Shown one piece after another: positions 20,976-29,425 of a DNA stretch of 31,489 nucleotides. The first letter of the stretch is position 1. The number at the start of each line of letters is the position of its first letter. The translations under genes and the position numbers were made by a program. The notes under the pieces are model-generated. The model made no database searches. It was not told the DNA's origin and was given only the letters and a program-made list of their open reading frames with translations. The stretch spans positions 1 to 31,489 of IMG/VR virus record IMGVR_UViG_3300043464_000353. The stretch is one strand, 5' to 3'. This stretch comes from a virus.

Positions 20976-21401
20976 TTATGCGCCAGTACCAGTCTTAGTT
21001 ACAGTACCGTCGATTGGGTAGGTGACCGATGCGGTAGCAAGATCGCCAACAGCACCAGCAACAGGAGTCCAAGTCAACGGAAGTACGTTGAATGCGTACT
21101 GTGGGTTTGAAGAAGAGGCTGAGCCTGTTCCGTTTGGCTTAACTGTTACAGGTACAGCAGTACCGGCATTCCAAGCATCGTAGAACAACTTCTCGATGGT
21201 TGGGTAATCCTGATGCAACTCAAGAGTGATGGAGTTGTCTGCAAGACCAGCAACACGAGTTACTGCACCAGACGAACCGAAACTAGTTGTAGCTACTTCC
21301 GCTTTTGAGAGGTTTAATGTAACTGATGCTACATAACTGGTTATGTCTTGGTTAGCTGTGCCGAAGGTGACCGCTACGTTTGTGAGAACTTGCTTTGCCA
21401 T
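20976..21401 (-). CDS. Major tail protein
   Basis: This 141-aa Ser/Thr/Ala-rich protein begins MAKQVLTNVAVTFG and contains DNSITLELHQDYPTIEKLFY (residues 55-74), a hallmark phrase of small siphovirus tail-tube proteins, and a final strand pair ATASVTYPIDGTVT. It lies directly upstream of the tail chaperones and has its own candidate promoter, as expected for a protein made in large amounts. The C-terminal tail is a Gly/Thr string. Confidence 0.9.
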   Translation of the reverse strand: MAKQVLTNVAVTFGTANQDITSYVASVTLNLSKAEVATTSFGSSGAVTRVAGLADNSITLELHQDYPTIEKLFYDAWNAGTAVPVTVKPNGTGSASSSNPQYAFNVLPLTWTPVAGAVGDLATASVTYPIDGTVTKTGTGA

Positions 21402-21445
21402 GTTTGATACTCCTGCCTTCCGGCACTCGAAGAATTACTAATGAA

Positions 21446-21475
21446 ACTATACACGCCAGCAGGACGACGAATCAA
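21446..21475 (-). promoter_or_regulatory. Candidate promoter for the major tail protein gene
   Basis: On the minus strand TTGATT (21475-21470) is followed after 18 bases by TATAGT (21451-21446), close to the sigma-70-type consensus. It lies in the 78-base gap in front of the major tail protein gene; AGGAG precedes the ATG. Confidence 0.6.
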
Positions 21476-21479
21476 CAGA

Positions 21480-21887
21480 CTAAGCGTACACCACCACACG
21501 GAAGTCAACCATCAGATACGTCGCATCGTTGCCATCCATCGTGGAGATATTGCTCGCAGACTCGACTAGCAAGTTCTGCACCACCCCACCCAAAGACCGA
21601 TCCGCTTCCAACGCTGCACGAACCGAAGTCGTACCCTCATAAGACAAAAAGCCATCCAAAGCCCTCTGAGCTGTGCGCTCTGCTGACCTGCCCACAACTA
21701 CAGACACCACGAAGATATGGGTTACTAGCCCGCCACGCATAGCCCCGTTGTAGGTGATTGAATCCAACATAGGCCAAGCGAACGGAGCATTCAGATTGTC
21801 TGGTTGCTGAGCGTAAGCCCGTAAGCCTGGAATCGTGGCAAGCGCGTTAGAGATACCAGTCTTGATGTCGGTGACTGAGTAACTCAT
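21480..21887 (-). CDS. Tail terminator/completion-like protein (135 aa)
   Basis: The 135-aa protein has DIKTGISNALATIPGLRAYA and DSITYNGAM early, a central beta strand THIFVVSVVVG, and LDGFLSYEGTTSVRAAL with a final VDFRVVVYA strand. This order matches tail terminator or neck-2 proteins found between the connector and the major tail protein in siphoviruses. The start overlaps the connector gene's stop as ATGA. Confidence 0.78.
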   Translation of the reverse strand: MSYSVTDIKTGISNALATIPGLRAYAQQPDNLNAPFAWPMLDSITYNGAMRGGLVTHIFVVSVVVGRSAERTAQRALDGFLSYEGTTSVRAALEADRSLGGVVQNLLVESASNISTMDGNDATYLMVDFRVVVYA

Positions 21888-22507
21888 GCAAAAATCCGCA
21901 TACGACGATAAGGCTCGACTAGTTGAGCCATATCAGGGTCAAGGAATCGAGACACACGAATCGCGCCCAAGTCACCGAACCCAGCCACACCAAGAGGCGA
22001 GTCGTAGCGTTTGAAGATGCGTGAAGCCTGAATGATTGTGGCTTGCGTGATTGGCTCCGGCACAGAAGGCCAACCGAACACAGCAGTCACTTGAACCAAA
22101 GCCTGCTCACCATAGTTCGCATTGACAGTTGGGAACAGATAATCGCCAACAGCACGAATCTTGTCGTAGCTCCACTCCAACCCATCAAGGTTTCCGTTCA
22201 ACGGTTCCAACTGATAATCAGAACGACTCCAAGTAATGTCAAAAGTTCCGTCAGCCTGCGACGAAGTTTTCAATGTGATAGCAGTCCCAGCGATGTCATC
22301 AATGGAACAGTAGAAAGAATCCTCAGCCTGATACACACGCGCTGCCGTACCACTCTGCCAAAACTTGCGATTGCAATAACCATCAATCAGACGTGAAGCA
22401 GCCCCAACACAGTTATCAATCAAGTCGTCATCAAAGGTGTCAGCGGTACCGATGCGGAGAGCTGCTTTGACCTGGTTGCGTGTGGCGTAGCCATTGGTGA
22501 TCGTCAT
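21884..22507 (-). CDS. Head-tail connector (gp6-like)
   Basis: This 207-aa protein has a helical N-terminal part with DDDLIDNCVGAASRLIDGYCNRKFW (residues 26-50), the signature of gp6/YqbG-like head-tail connectors, a beta middle, and a C-terminal helix pair around ASRIFKRYDSPLG. It would form the ring under the portal. The position between the glycan genes and the tail terminator agrees with a neck gene. Confidence 0.85.
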   Translation of the reverse strand: MTITNGYATRNQVKAALRIGTADTFDDDLIDNCVGAASRLIDGYCNRKFWQSGTAARVYQAEDSFYCSIDDIAGTAITLKTSSQADGTFDITWSRSDYQLEPLNGNLDGLEWSYDKIRAVGDYLFPTVNANYGEQALVQVTAVFGWPSVPEPITQATIIQASRIFKRYDSPLGVAGFGDLGAIRVSRFLDPDMAQLVEPYRRMRIFA

Positions 22508-22519
22508 GGTGTCCCGATT

Positions 22520-23188
22520 CTAGTTGATTGACGCAGCACCACGATATGGAACACCCTCAAGCGAATAGTTCACAAACGGGTTCAACGAATACACCTGACA
22601 TGAATACACATCCCACAGGCGTTGCTTCATCGCTCGAAGGTGCATCTCATACAAACCCCAATGCGAATCACCTGGCACATAACCGTCAACCCTGTCACGC
22701 CCACCCAACGAACCACAGTCAGCCCCAACAAGGACGATGAACTTTGCGCCCATGTGCGCTGCAAGGTGCATCGCCCCATGAATGCTCGAAGACCCGATAG
22801 TCAACTGCCCTGACAACACAGGCCAATCTTTTCCATGCGGGTCAAAGGATGTGCCTGGTCTGCCGGTACGAGTACCGAACGTGGTGATGTTCGGCATGAA
22901 CCCACCGAACGATCCATCGGTACCATGCTCCCGTTCAGGGGTGAAAACACCAATGCACTCATCTTGCATCGCTTCATGCTTTGAATCTTCGTGATAATGA
23001 CTAAAGCAGTAATAACCTTTCAGACCGAATACTGAGCCAACGAAGTTGACTGCGATGGTTATCTTGTCGTCAAAGAAGTCTGGTGTCAGATAGTCGAGTG
23101 TTGCACCTGAGCCAAGAACATAGATGGTCTCGCCTTCGTGCAGATTCTCGTAATCGTCCATCGGGTCGTAGTGTTCTTTCAATCCCAT
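22520..23188 (-). CDS. MptE/DUF115-like protein (glycan-related)
   Basis: This 222-aa protein opens with ETIYVLGSGATLDYLTPDFF (from residue 19), then ITIAVNF, ending with FIVLVGADCGSLGGRDRVDG. The GSGxSLD...NxxI.....N pattern is that of DUF115/MptE-like enzymes, which act in sugar or surface-glycan modification and are often encoded with glycosyltransferases. Here it follows two such genes with overlap. The ATG at 23188 has AAGGGA in front and is preferred to a TTG at 23218. Confidence 0.7.
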   Translation of the reverse strand: MGLKEHYDPMDDYENLHEGETIYVLGSGATLDYLTPDFFDDKITIAVNFVGSVFGLKGYYCFSHYHEDSKHEAMQDECIGVFTPEREHGTDGSFGGFMPNITTFGTRTGRPGTSFDPHGKDWPVLSGQLTIGSSSIHGAMHLAAHMGAKFIVLVGADCGSLGGRDRVDGYVPGDSHWGLYEMHLRAMKQRLWDVYSCQVYSLNPFVNYSLEGVPYRGAASIN

Positions 23189-23844
23189 CCCAAATCCCTT
23201 CGTCGTGTTAAATCCCAATGTCCCGCATCAGGCAACCCTGACTGCCAACGCATCGCATGAAGCGCACCATTCGCAGCGAAGCTGCGCTGATTCTTTTCCA
23301 TCAACTCTGGTGCAGACAAAATCGTAGAAGAATTATCATGAACAACCCCAGCATCAGAAGTCCAGAACTTGATGTTCAACCGTGTAGCGCGTTCCTGAAA
23401 ATCGTTGTCCTCGAAGTAGGCGGGAACATAACATTCCGAAAACAACCCAACCTTGGCAATTACCTCAGACCCAATCCACGCACAAGACCAACCAGGCTGA
23501 GCCTCAGTCAATGTCACCGAATCAGGTTTGCAATCGTTGTAAAAAACTTCTAACTGTCCAGGCTCAAAGAACGCATCAGAGTTCAGTATTATCCAACCGT
23601 CAGCGTGAGGTGTTGCTTTGATGCCGAGGTTCCACGATGGAGCAACACCGAGGTTCGTTGGCATTGACCAGACGTGATAGTTCTTGATATGGCGACGGTC
23701 AATGACCCAAGGGTAATCGTGCAACGTGGACTGCCCGCCATTGTCGATGACGATGAGTGTTTCCACCGGATAGTCGATGGACTGTAAGCAGCGTTCTAGT
23801 AGGTCATACCTGTTTAGGACGGGGACGATGATGACTGGCACCAT
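23179..23844 (-). CDS. GT2-type glycosyltransferase
   Basis: The 221-aa protein has the GT-A order: VPVLNRYDLLERCLQSI at the N-terminus, LIVIDNGG, NLGVAPSWNLGI, and ILNSDAFF for the metal-binding D-x-D-like site, then an acidic YFEDNDFQERA loop. It transfers a sugar from a nucleotide donor, probably to a capsid or tail protein, or to host glycan. I chose the ATG at 23844 (AAGGAG upstream), giving 31 bases overlap with the GT4 gene. Confidence 0.88.
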   Translation of the reverse strand: MVPVIIVPVLNRYDLLERCLQSIDYPVETLIVIDNGGQSTLHDYPWVIDRRHIKNYHVWSMPTNLGVAPSWNLGIKATPHADGWIILNSDAFFEPGQLEVFYNDCKPDSVTLTEAQPGWSCAWIGSEVIAKVGLFSECYVPAYFEDNDFQERATRLNIKFWTSDAGVVHDNSSTILSAPELMEKNQRSFAANGALHAMRWQSGLPDAGHWDLTRRRDLGWD

Positions 23845-25124
23845 TCCGACAACTCCTTCATGATTGGCTTCCAATGGCTCTCAAATACGGCATCAGCTTC
23901 ATATTGGCTGGCAAAGGCCACAGCCTCGTCTGACACGCCTCTAGGGGCTTCGTAGGCCTCAATCAGAGCCTCCACGATGGATGGCACCTGTGGGGTGCAG
24001 AACCAAGACTTCTGATGGCTATCCCAGAACGGCTGGATTGCCACAGCTGAGCCAACCCCAACCAACTCAGGCTGAGCGGTGTAGTCGGAAACGATGACCC
24101 GTGTACCGCAAGCCTGAGCCTCGATAACAGGGATACCGAAACCTTCACCCATCGAGCAAGCCAACAGCACATCCGAAGCGGTGTACAACGCTGCTAACGC
24201 TTGCTGAGGGAAACCAGTCCGATACGCATACGGGTCAACAATCTTGTATTGCTCAGGCTTCACACCACACGCATCGAGCAGATGTACAAGGTTGATACCA
24301 CCCATCGCACCATCACGTTCTGTGTGCAGATATAGCAAAGCATCAGGACGGTCTTGAGCGAAGATAGCGAACGCAAGAATGTTCTCACCAAAAGATTTGC
24401 GTGAAGGGTTCTGACCTTTGTTCGCAGCGTTCATCATCACAACAAACCTGTCCTCATCCACCTCCATCAACTGTCTGCCTGTGAACTCGCCACGAGTATT
24501 CGACAACTTGTGTGTAGGAACAAACACCTTCTCAAACGCATGAGGCGCATACATCGCATCAACACCCGAGTTCTGCAACATGTCCAAACCAAACTTAGAC
24601 ATCGCAATCGGTTTCACATTAGGACGCTTACACCAAGCCACAACCTCTGGCGGGCAAGGCGCATGGTCAATCGGAACCCACGAAGCGATATTCGGAACCT
24701 GCTCCAACGACGGAGACTTCAAAACCCACACATCAAACAACGTCATCAACATCGCAGGAATCTCACGATTCCCATTCGCCCAATCCATCCAATGCGCAAC
24801 CAGCACATCATCGGAATATGGGGACATCCCTCGTGGATAAAGTTTTATACCATTCCACATCGAAGCCATACCTTCGATGCCGTACATCGCATGGATTGCT
24901 ACTTCGTGTTTTTTGGTGAGCCTTTGGACGACTTGCGCTGTCTGGGTTCCGTACCCTGTTGGGGCGAACGGGGCGTTCGAGTACCAGAGGATTCGTAACG
25001 ATTCGGCATTGGTAAATCTGCCAGCTCTGGCAAGTGCGCTATTCCCCTGTGGAGCAATATCTCTGCTTCCAGGTCTGGTAACTCGACCGGAGTGTTTTTT
25101 ATTATTACGAGCATTACCCACCAT
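23814..25124 (-). CDS. GT4-type glycosyltransferase
   Basis: This 436-aa protein has a Rossmann-like N-terminal half beginning LRILWYSNAPFAPTGYGTQT (residues 44-63), and the C-terminal GT-B half carries MGEGFGIPVIEAQACGTRVI, the E-x7-E retaining GT4 motif that binds the nucleotide sugar. A basic low-complexity N-terminus of about 40 residues precedes the fold. It follows the capsid terminator and starts the glycan island. AAGGAG lies in front of the ATG at 25124. Confidence 0.92.
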   Translation of the reverse strand: MVGNARNNKKHSGRVTRPGSRDIAPQGNSALARAGRFTNAESLRILWYSNAPFAPTGYGTQTAQVVQRLTKKHEVAIHAMYGIEGMASMWNGIKLYPRGMSPYSDDVLVAHWMDWANGNREIPAMLMTLFDVWVLKSPSLEQVPNIASWVPIDHAPCPPEVVAWCKRPNVKPIAMSKFGLDMLQNSGVDAMYAPHAFEKVFVPTHKLSNTRGEFTGRQLMEVDEDRFVVMMNAANKGQNPSRKSFGENILAFAIFAQDRPDALLYLHTERDGAMGGINLVHLLDACGVKPEQYKIVDPYAYRTGFPQQALAALYTASDVLLACSMGEGFGIPVIEAQACGTRVIVSDYTAQPELVGVGSAVAIQPFWDSHQKSWFCTPQVPSIVEALIEAYEAPRGVSDEAVAFASQYEADAVFESHWKPIMKELSEWCQSSSSPS

Positions 25125-25159
25125 TCTCTCCTTCGCAGGTCGCAGGGAATAAAAAGAAA

Positions 25160-25196
25160 TGAGGGTAGGTCGCCCTGCGTGTTCGACCTACCCTCA
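25160..25196 (-). terminator. Intrinsic terminator after the major capsid gene
   Basis: TGAGGGTAGGTCG (25160-25172) pairs perfectly over 13 bp with CGACCTACCCTCA (25184-25196) around an 11-base loop. On the minus strand the stem is followed by TTTCTTTTTATTCC, a classic U-rich tail. It follows the capsid stop by about 43 bases and should end or reduce transcription before the glycosyltransferases. Confidence 0.92.
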
Positions 25197-25203
25197 AACT
25201 TAC

Positions 25204-25221
25204 ACCGATATTGCTATCGGT
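25204..25221 (-). repeat. Small hairpin between capsid stop and terminator
   Basis: ACCGATA (25204-25210) pairs perfectly with TATCGGT (25215-25221) around a TTGC loop. It lies between the capsid stop codon and the intrinsic terminator. It may protect the capsid mRNA 3' end or assist termination. Confidence 0.6.
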
Positions 25222-25239
25222 TGCACTACCTCAAACCAA

Positions 25240-26418
25240 TTATGGCTGGAGGAGGTGCTTGATGTGTGATGTCTGTGGCAGATCGCCGTCAGCGCGGAAT
25301 GTTGCGCGGAAGGTGACGAGGCCTTGGTTGAAGGCAAAGTCATCTGAACGATCCAAACGAAGTCCACCGACGGTTCGCACGAAATACGAAGGCAAGTGAC
25401 CAACGATCACACTCTTCGTACCAGTCGCAACGTCAACCATTGACGGATTCTCATAGATTGGCTTACCAAGCAACATGTCTGGGCTGTCCATTGAAAGGGC
25501 AGGCTGGAAAACATAATTTCCGGCGGTGTCCTTCAACTTGCGAACCTGACCAACGGACTTACCGTTCATCATCCAACCAACACCTGGAAGGTTGCGAGCT
25601 GCACCATCCAAGGAGTAGAGGAGGTCAATGAGGTTGTCTGCGGTGAATGCGGTAGCTGTGCCAGCCGTTCCGCCCACACTCGATGCCGTGACGATTCCGT
25701 TTGCTGTGTCAGTTCCCGAACCAACAGTCAACGCTGAACCAACAGCGTAACCGAGTGCGTTACCAACCTGATCTGCCAAGAATGACAGCATGTCCACGCC
25801 TGAGTCTTCAAGCAGTTCAGTTGATACTTGGGTGAGGAAGCTGTACTTGAACGCGCTCAAAGTGATGAACGAGTTGAATACTGGATCGGATTCACCGATT
25901 GCTGAACCTTCGCCAGTAACAGTTCCAACCGAGTAGGTTGACAACGATGGGATTTGGAGGTTCTCTCCACCAGCGGTGTTCAACACAGTTGAAGTCTGCA
26001 ATACAGGTGCGATCAAACGCGCACGCATGATGACCTGATCGTAGAACGAAGTTGGCACAGGCGAACCGGTGCTTGACTTCAAGATGTCACGCTTTTCAAA
26101 CGTGTGGTTACGCTTCTCACCTGTGAACAATGAACGCAGTTGCGCTACATCGTCGCTTACTGGTGCGCCTGCAATAGGACGAACCTGATCGGCAATTTCA
26201 CGGGTTGCTGAGTCCATGCGCAATTCACGAGCTTCGTCTTCACGAAGTTTCGCGATGGTCTGCGCACGCTCATCCAATTCCTTCGAGATTCGCTCGTAGG
26301 TTTGGGTTTCTTCTGCTGTGAGGTCACGCTTCTCTGCGGTGGCTGCATCCAAGATTGACTTGGCTTCATTCCATGCACGATTGCGAATCTCAACCTGACG
26401 GTCAATATATTCTTTCAT
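25240..26418 (-). CDS. HK97-type major capsid protein
   Basis: This 392-aa protein has an N-terminal delta/scaffold region (residues 1-110) that is charged and helical (NEAKSILDAATAEKRDLTAE), followed by the HK97 fold starting near residue 115 (STGSPVPTSFYDQVI). Typical phrases follow, such as IPSLSTYSVG, ITLSAFKYSFLTQVSTELLE and GWMMNGKSVGQVRKLKD. The delta region would be removed by the upstream prohead protease. It is followed by a strong terminator. Confidence 0.96.
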   Translation of the reverse strand: MKEYIDRQVEIRNRAWNEAKSILDAATAEKRDLTAEETQTYERISKELDERAQTIAKLREDEARELRMDSATREIADQVRPIAGAPVSDDVAQLRSLFTGEKRNHTFEKRDILKSSTGSPVPTSFYDQVIMRARLIAPVLQTSTVLNTAGGENLQIPSLSTYSVGTVTGEGSAIGESDPVFNSFITLSAFKYSFLTQVSTELLEDSGVDMLSFLADQVGNALGYAVGSALTVGSGTDTANGIVTASSVGGTAGTATAFTADNLIDLLYSLDGAARNLPGVGWMMNGKSVGQVRKLKDTAGNYVFQPALSMDSPDMLLGKPIYENPSMVDVATGTKSVIVGHLPSYFVRTVGGLRLDRSDDFAFNQGLVTFRATFRADGDLPQTSHIKHLLQP

Positions 26419-26552
26419 GATGTTTTCCTTCTCCCCGTAGGGATGATGTTGATGTTTGGATACGCAGGAGATTTAACTCAAATCTGGTACGGCTCCGTAC
26501 ACAGCAACATCGAAGGAGGCTCCTCGCATTCGACGCAGTAACGAAAAGATTA
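26419..26552 (-). other. Gap between protease and capsid genes with small inverted repeats
   Basis: This 134-base leader has no gene. It contains GTACGG/CCGTAC (26487-26500), GATTT/AAATC (26470-26484) and a GGAGG/CTCC patch near 26514, so the capsid mRNA leader is probably folded. AAGGA lies ahead of the capsid ATG. I could not find a convincing promoter pair here. Confidence 0.5.
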
Positions 26553-28394
26553 CTAGAAGTTCTTCAGCAATTCAAGATGCTTCGCCAACACACCAACGCT
26601 CGCAGGAGCAGACTGTGGTGTTGGTTCAAGTTTCGCAACTGTTTCACGCAACAACGCAGCATGATCAGGTGCCAAGGTTTGACCTGATTCCAACGCTGTT
26701 ATCGCAACCGCAAGCTGATCGGCATCAATACCGGTGCGAGTAGCAAGCGCATCAAACGAACGAACCGAAGCCGATGTCGCTGCATACGCTGGGAAACCAG
26801 TAACCACCGAAACTTCATAGAGTTTGATTTGACGCAACTCACGAGTCATACCATCATCAGACCAACGGTCACCACCTTGAGGAACCGTGAAACCGAACGA
26901 CATCGAGTCAACGTCTTTGCGTTGCATCAACACCGACAGGTCACGACCAACGGTTGTGTCAGGCAAATCGGCCTCAACAAACAAACCTTTAGAATCCTCA
27001 ACCAAACGCATCGTTTTAGCCCTAGTGGTAGCCAACAGCATTGACGAATCATGGTTCATGTACATACGGATATTGTTCCGTGACTTCAACGACTTAGCGA
27101 ACGCGCCAGGCATAATGCGCTCGATGAACGGGAGTGGCTCAGAGTCAGAGTTGAATACTGCTGCATAACCACTAAAGGTCATGCCGTTGCCCTCTACGGC
27201 TGCACGAAGTTCAAAGTCATTGAATGTTATGCGACGTGTCTCAACCTGTTCAGCCATACCTGAAACATTAGCAACAAAACCACCAAGCGATCTAGAAGAC
27301 TTCGGATGTTCCTTCGGAAGAAGATCATTGTCACCAACATAAGCATCATTCTCAGGTCTGCCGTTACGCAACAAATACAGGAACGCATTCACCCGCGCAT
27401 AAGCCCATTGGTCACGAGTCATGCCTGGACGATGCGAAACGGAATACGCTCCAGCACCACGACGGAACACAGCCCGCAACATCCCAATCGTTGCACGCTG
27501 ACCAGGGTTGTCACCAACATTGTCATTATGTTCCTCAACCTTGTTCGCCAAGCCTGTCTCAATCGCCTCAGACAACTCAATCGTCCCAGCACCAGCAGGA
27601 GAATCAGCCGAGCCAGGAGCGTTCTTATCTGACCCTACGATTTGATCCTTCTTCGGTGCCGGAGCGTCAGCTCGCTCATCCTTGATCTGTTCGGATTTAC
27701 GCGCAAACCAATCCATCGCAGGTTCAGGATTCAACGGGTTAATGCCCCAAAGATAGAAGGCCACAGCACCAGCACCAGGGAACTCCTTGTCATCAGCGTT
27801 CGAGTTCTTTGCAGCATCCAAATCAACCATGTGACGTGCAGCCCAAGCGTTCGCACGAATCACCTTGTCTTCTGTGATCCGACCAGCAACCATCTCACGA
27901 GCCTCACGAACAGTCGAGGCAACAATTCCCGCACCCGCCAACTTCTTACCGTAATAGTCCAAACCTTTACGCGCAGCCGATTTGATGTACTCAGGCAAGT
28001 CAAGATTGACCTCACGAATATCGACACCGATTTCCTGTTCATCTTCAACCTCAACATCGGTGGACTGCCAAGCGTTGCAATAGAACGCACCATCAACAAA
28101 GTCATCCCACTTTTCACACCACGCTTTAGTCCCATCATCGTTCTGGCGTGACTCATCGTAAAACACACAGTTCCCACACGCACGGCCTTCAGGCACATCC
28201 TCAGCCAACGCTGGACGATAGTTGTCCGGCAAAGCCCGCTCACCACCAGGTTCCATCTCCTCAGCAATCGACACAGCGACCATCTGGTCAATCGCATCCT
28301 GCTTAGTCGTATGGCAACCAATCACTTCGCCATCTTCCTTTTCCACAGCCCAACCCGAACAGTCAGCGTTCTTATCAGAAATGAAGTAAGGCAT
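26553..28394 (-). CDS. Fusion protein: Cys-rich head, unknown modules and prohead protease (S78)
   Basis: This 613-aa protein ends in an HK97-type prohead protease (about residues 385-555): MTFSGYAAVF, MPGAFAKSL, MNHDS with H448, MSFGF with S499 and LYEVSVVT with E527. Residues 1-115 are different: CSGW and GCHTTKQDAIDQ (C12, C27), then CGNC, C93 and C106, a four-cysteine metal or HiPIP-like cluster. Residues 130-225 and 300-365 are helical modules; the second has YSVSHRPGMTRDQWAYARVN and NDLLPKEHP, a phrase common in environmental phage head proteins. The protease should mature the capsid. The ATG at 28394 overlaps the upstream stop as TGATG. The usual prohead protease is about 200 aa, so two thirds is extra. 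Confidence 0.88.
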   Translation of the reverse strand: MPYFISDKNADCSGWAVEKEDGEVIGCHTTKQDAIDQMVAVSIAEEMEPGGERALPDNYRPALAEDVPEGRACGNCVFYDESRQNDDGTKAWCEKWDDFVDGAFYCNAWQSTDVEVEDEQEIGVDIREVNLDLPEYIKSAARKGLDYYGKKLAGAGIVASTVREAREMVAGRITEDKVIRANAWAARHMVDLDAAKNSNADDKEFPGAGAVAFYLWGINPLNPEPAMDWFARKSEQIKDERADAPAPKKDQIVGSDKNAPGSADSPAGAGTIELSEAIETGLANKVEEHNDNVGDNPGQRATIGMLRAVFRRGAGAYSVSHRPGMTRDQWAYARVNAFLYLLRNGRPENDAYVGDNDLLPKEHPKSSRSLGGFVANVSGMAEQVETRRITFNDFELRAAVEGNGMTFSGYAAVFNSDSEPLPFIERIMPGAFAKSLKSRNNIRMYMNHDSSMLLATTRAKTMRLVEDSKGLFVEADLPDTTVGRDLSVLMQRKDVDSMSFGFTVPQGGDRWSDDGMTRELRQIKLYEVSVVTGFPAYAATSASVRSFDALATRTGIDADQLAVAITALESGQTLAPDHAALLRETVAKLEPTPQSAPASVGVLAKHLELLKNF

Positions 28395-28672
28395 CAGACA
28401 GGCTCCGTCAACCAAGAAATAACATGACCGTTTTTATTGGATACAGCGTAAAGCAAATCTGTTGGCGAAACCGTCAACTGCAACATCACGCCTTTATCCA
28501 ACTTCAAACCATTCGACGTGGTGACAGCAGAACCACCAAGATAAACAGAGTCCGTGTTGTCGTTGTTATGAATCATCAACCGATAAGGGTTCCCACCATT
28601 AGCACCAATCAACACGCCGTCAACAACAGTCGCAGCCGTTCCGATTGATGTTTGCCCGCTATAGAACGCCAT
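28394..28672 (-). CDS. Small head-decoration-like protein (92 aa)
   Basis: The protein contains PYRLMIHNNDNTDSVYLGGS and VMLQLTVSPTDLLYAVS, a small beta-barrel pattern that I recognise from head-associated proteins of many phages, where it probably decorates or stabilises the shell. It lies between the repeat protein and the protease fusion. The 6-base gap upstream and the TGATG overlap downstream show tight packing. Confidence 0.65.
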   Translation of the reverse strand: MAFYSGQTSIGTAATVVDGVLIGANGGNPYRLMIHNNDNTDSVYLGGSAVTTSNGLKLDKGVMLQLTVSPTDLLYAVSNKNGHVISWLTEPV

Positions 28673-28678
28673 GTCACC

Positions 28679-29425
28679 TCAAACTAAGAGAAGCAGTTCT
28701 GCTTCGTCTTCTAGTATTGACCATGTTACTTCAGCAACAGCACTAGACGACAAGGAACCAACTGATGCTCCTACGCCGAACACTTGGAGAGGAACCCGCA
28801 AAGGTTCAACCACAACCTCCACAACCTCTTCAACACGCTCAACCTTTGGACGACGATACCAAGGATTCCCTCCACCTGGATACTGAGGAGGAGGAGGACT
28901 TGGTGCCGGATCAACCGTTGCCTGCGCCGAAGAAGTCAACCCGCCAAGCAAAGCCGAAGCAGTAACCGAACCAGCAACACTCGCAACCGCAGTCGATGAC
29001 AAGCCACCCAACACCGCTGAAGCCGAAACAAGATTCGACACCGACGCAACAACTGAAGCAACACCCGCACCCAAAGCAGCGTCAGCTGTAACCGTATGCG
29101 CAACCGTCGCATCAGCAGACGCAACAACACCACCAAGCACCGCCTGAGCAGAAACCACATTCAACACCGAAGACGAAGCCGAAGCCTCAACCCCACCCAA
29201 CACCGCCTCAGCCGAAACCACATGCGACACCAACGAAACCGCCCCAGCCGTCAACCCGCCAAGCGGAGCCGAAGCGGTGACAGTTGTTGTGAAGGTGAAG
29301 CCGTCTAACTTCGCAATCGAGTCGAGCGTTGACGTGTCGAGTTTGAAGGCGGGACTGAACCCACCTAAACCGAAGTCAGCATCATCAAGTTGTGACTGGC
29401 CAAGAATGAACCGCTCAACGGCCAT
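28679..29425 (-). CDS. Repeat-containing structural protein (248 aa)
   Basis: After an N-terminal segment with FILGQSQLDDADFGLGGFSP and AFKLDTSTLDS, residues 49-174 are six consecutive 21-residue repeats of the pattern V(T/S)AxAxLGGLxAxAxxxVxxx. A proline-rich linker (PAPSPPPP) and a charged tail with VERVEEVVEVVVEP follow, then one partial repeat. The regular hydrophobic period suggests a beta-solenoid or trimeric fibre. It lies in the head module next to the portal, so it could be a head fibre. No family name can be given. Confidence 0.75.
   Translation of the reverse strand: MAVERFILGQSQLDDADFGLGGFSPAFKLDTSTLDSIAKLDGFTFTTTVTASAPLGGLTAGAVSLVSHVVSAEAVLGGVEASASSSVLNVVSAQAVLGGVVASADATVAHTVTADAALGAGVASVVASVSNLVSASAVLGGLSSTAVASVAGSVTASALLGGLTSSAQATVDPAPSPPPPQYPGGGNPWYRRPKVERVEEVVEVVVEPLRVPLQVFGVGASVGSLSSSAVAEVTWSILEDEAELLLLV
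28904..29281 (-). repeat. Six tandem 63-bp coding repeats (21 aa each)
   Basis: Six exact-length units of 63 bases encode 21-aa repeats, each starting VTA or VSA and most carrying LGG. They differ in sequence (the second and third are closest), so this is an old duplication rather than a recent slippage. Unit four has LGAG instead of LGG. Confidence 0.85.
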
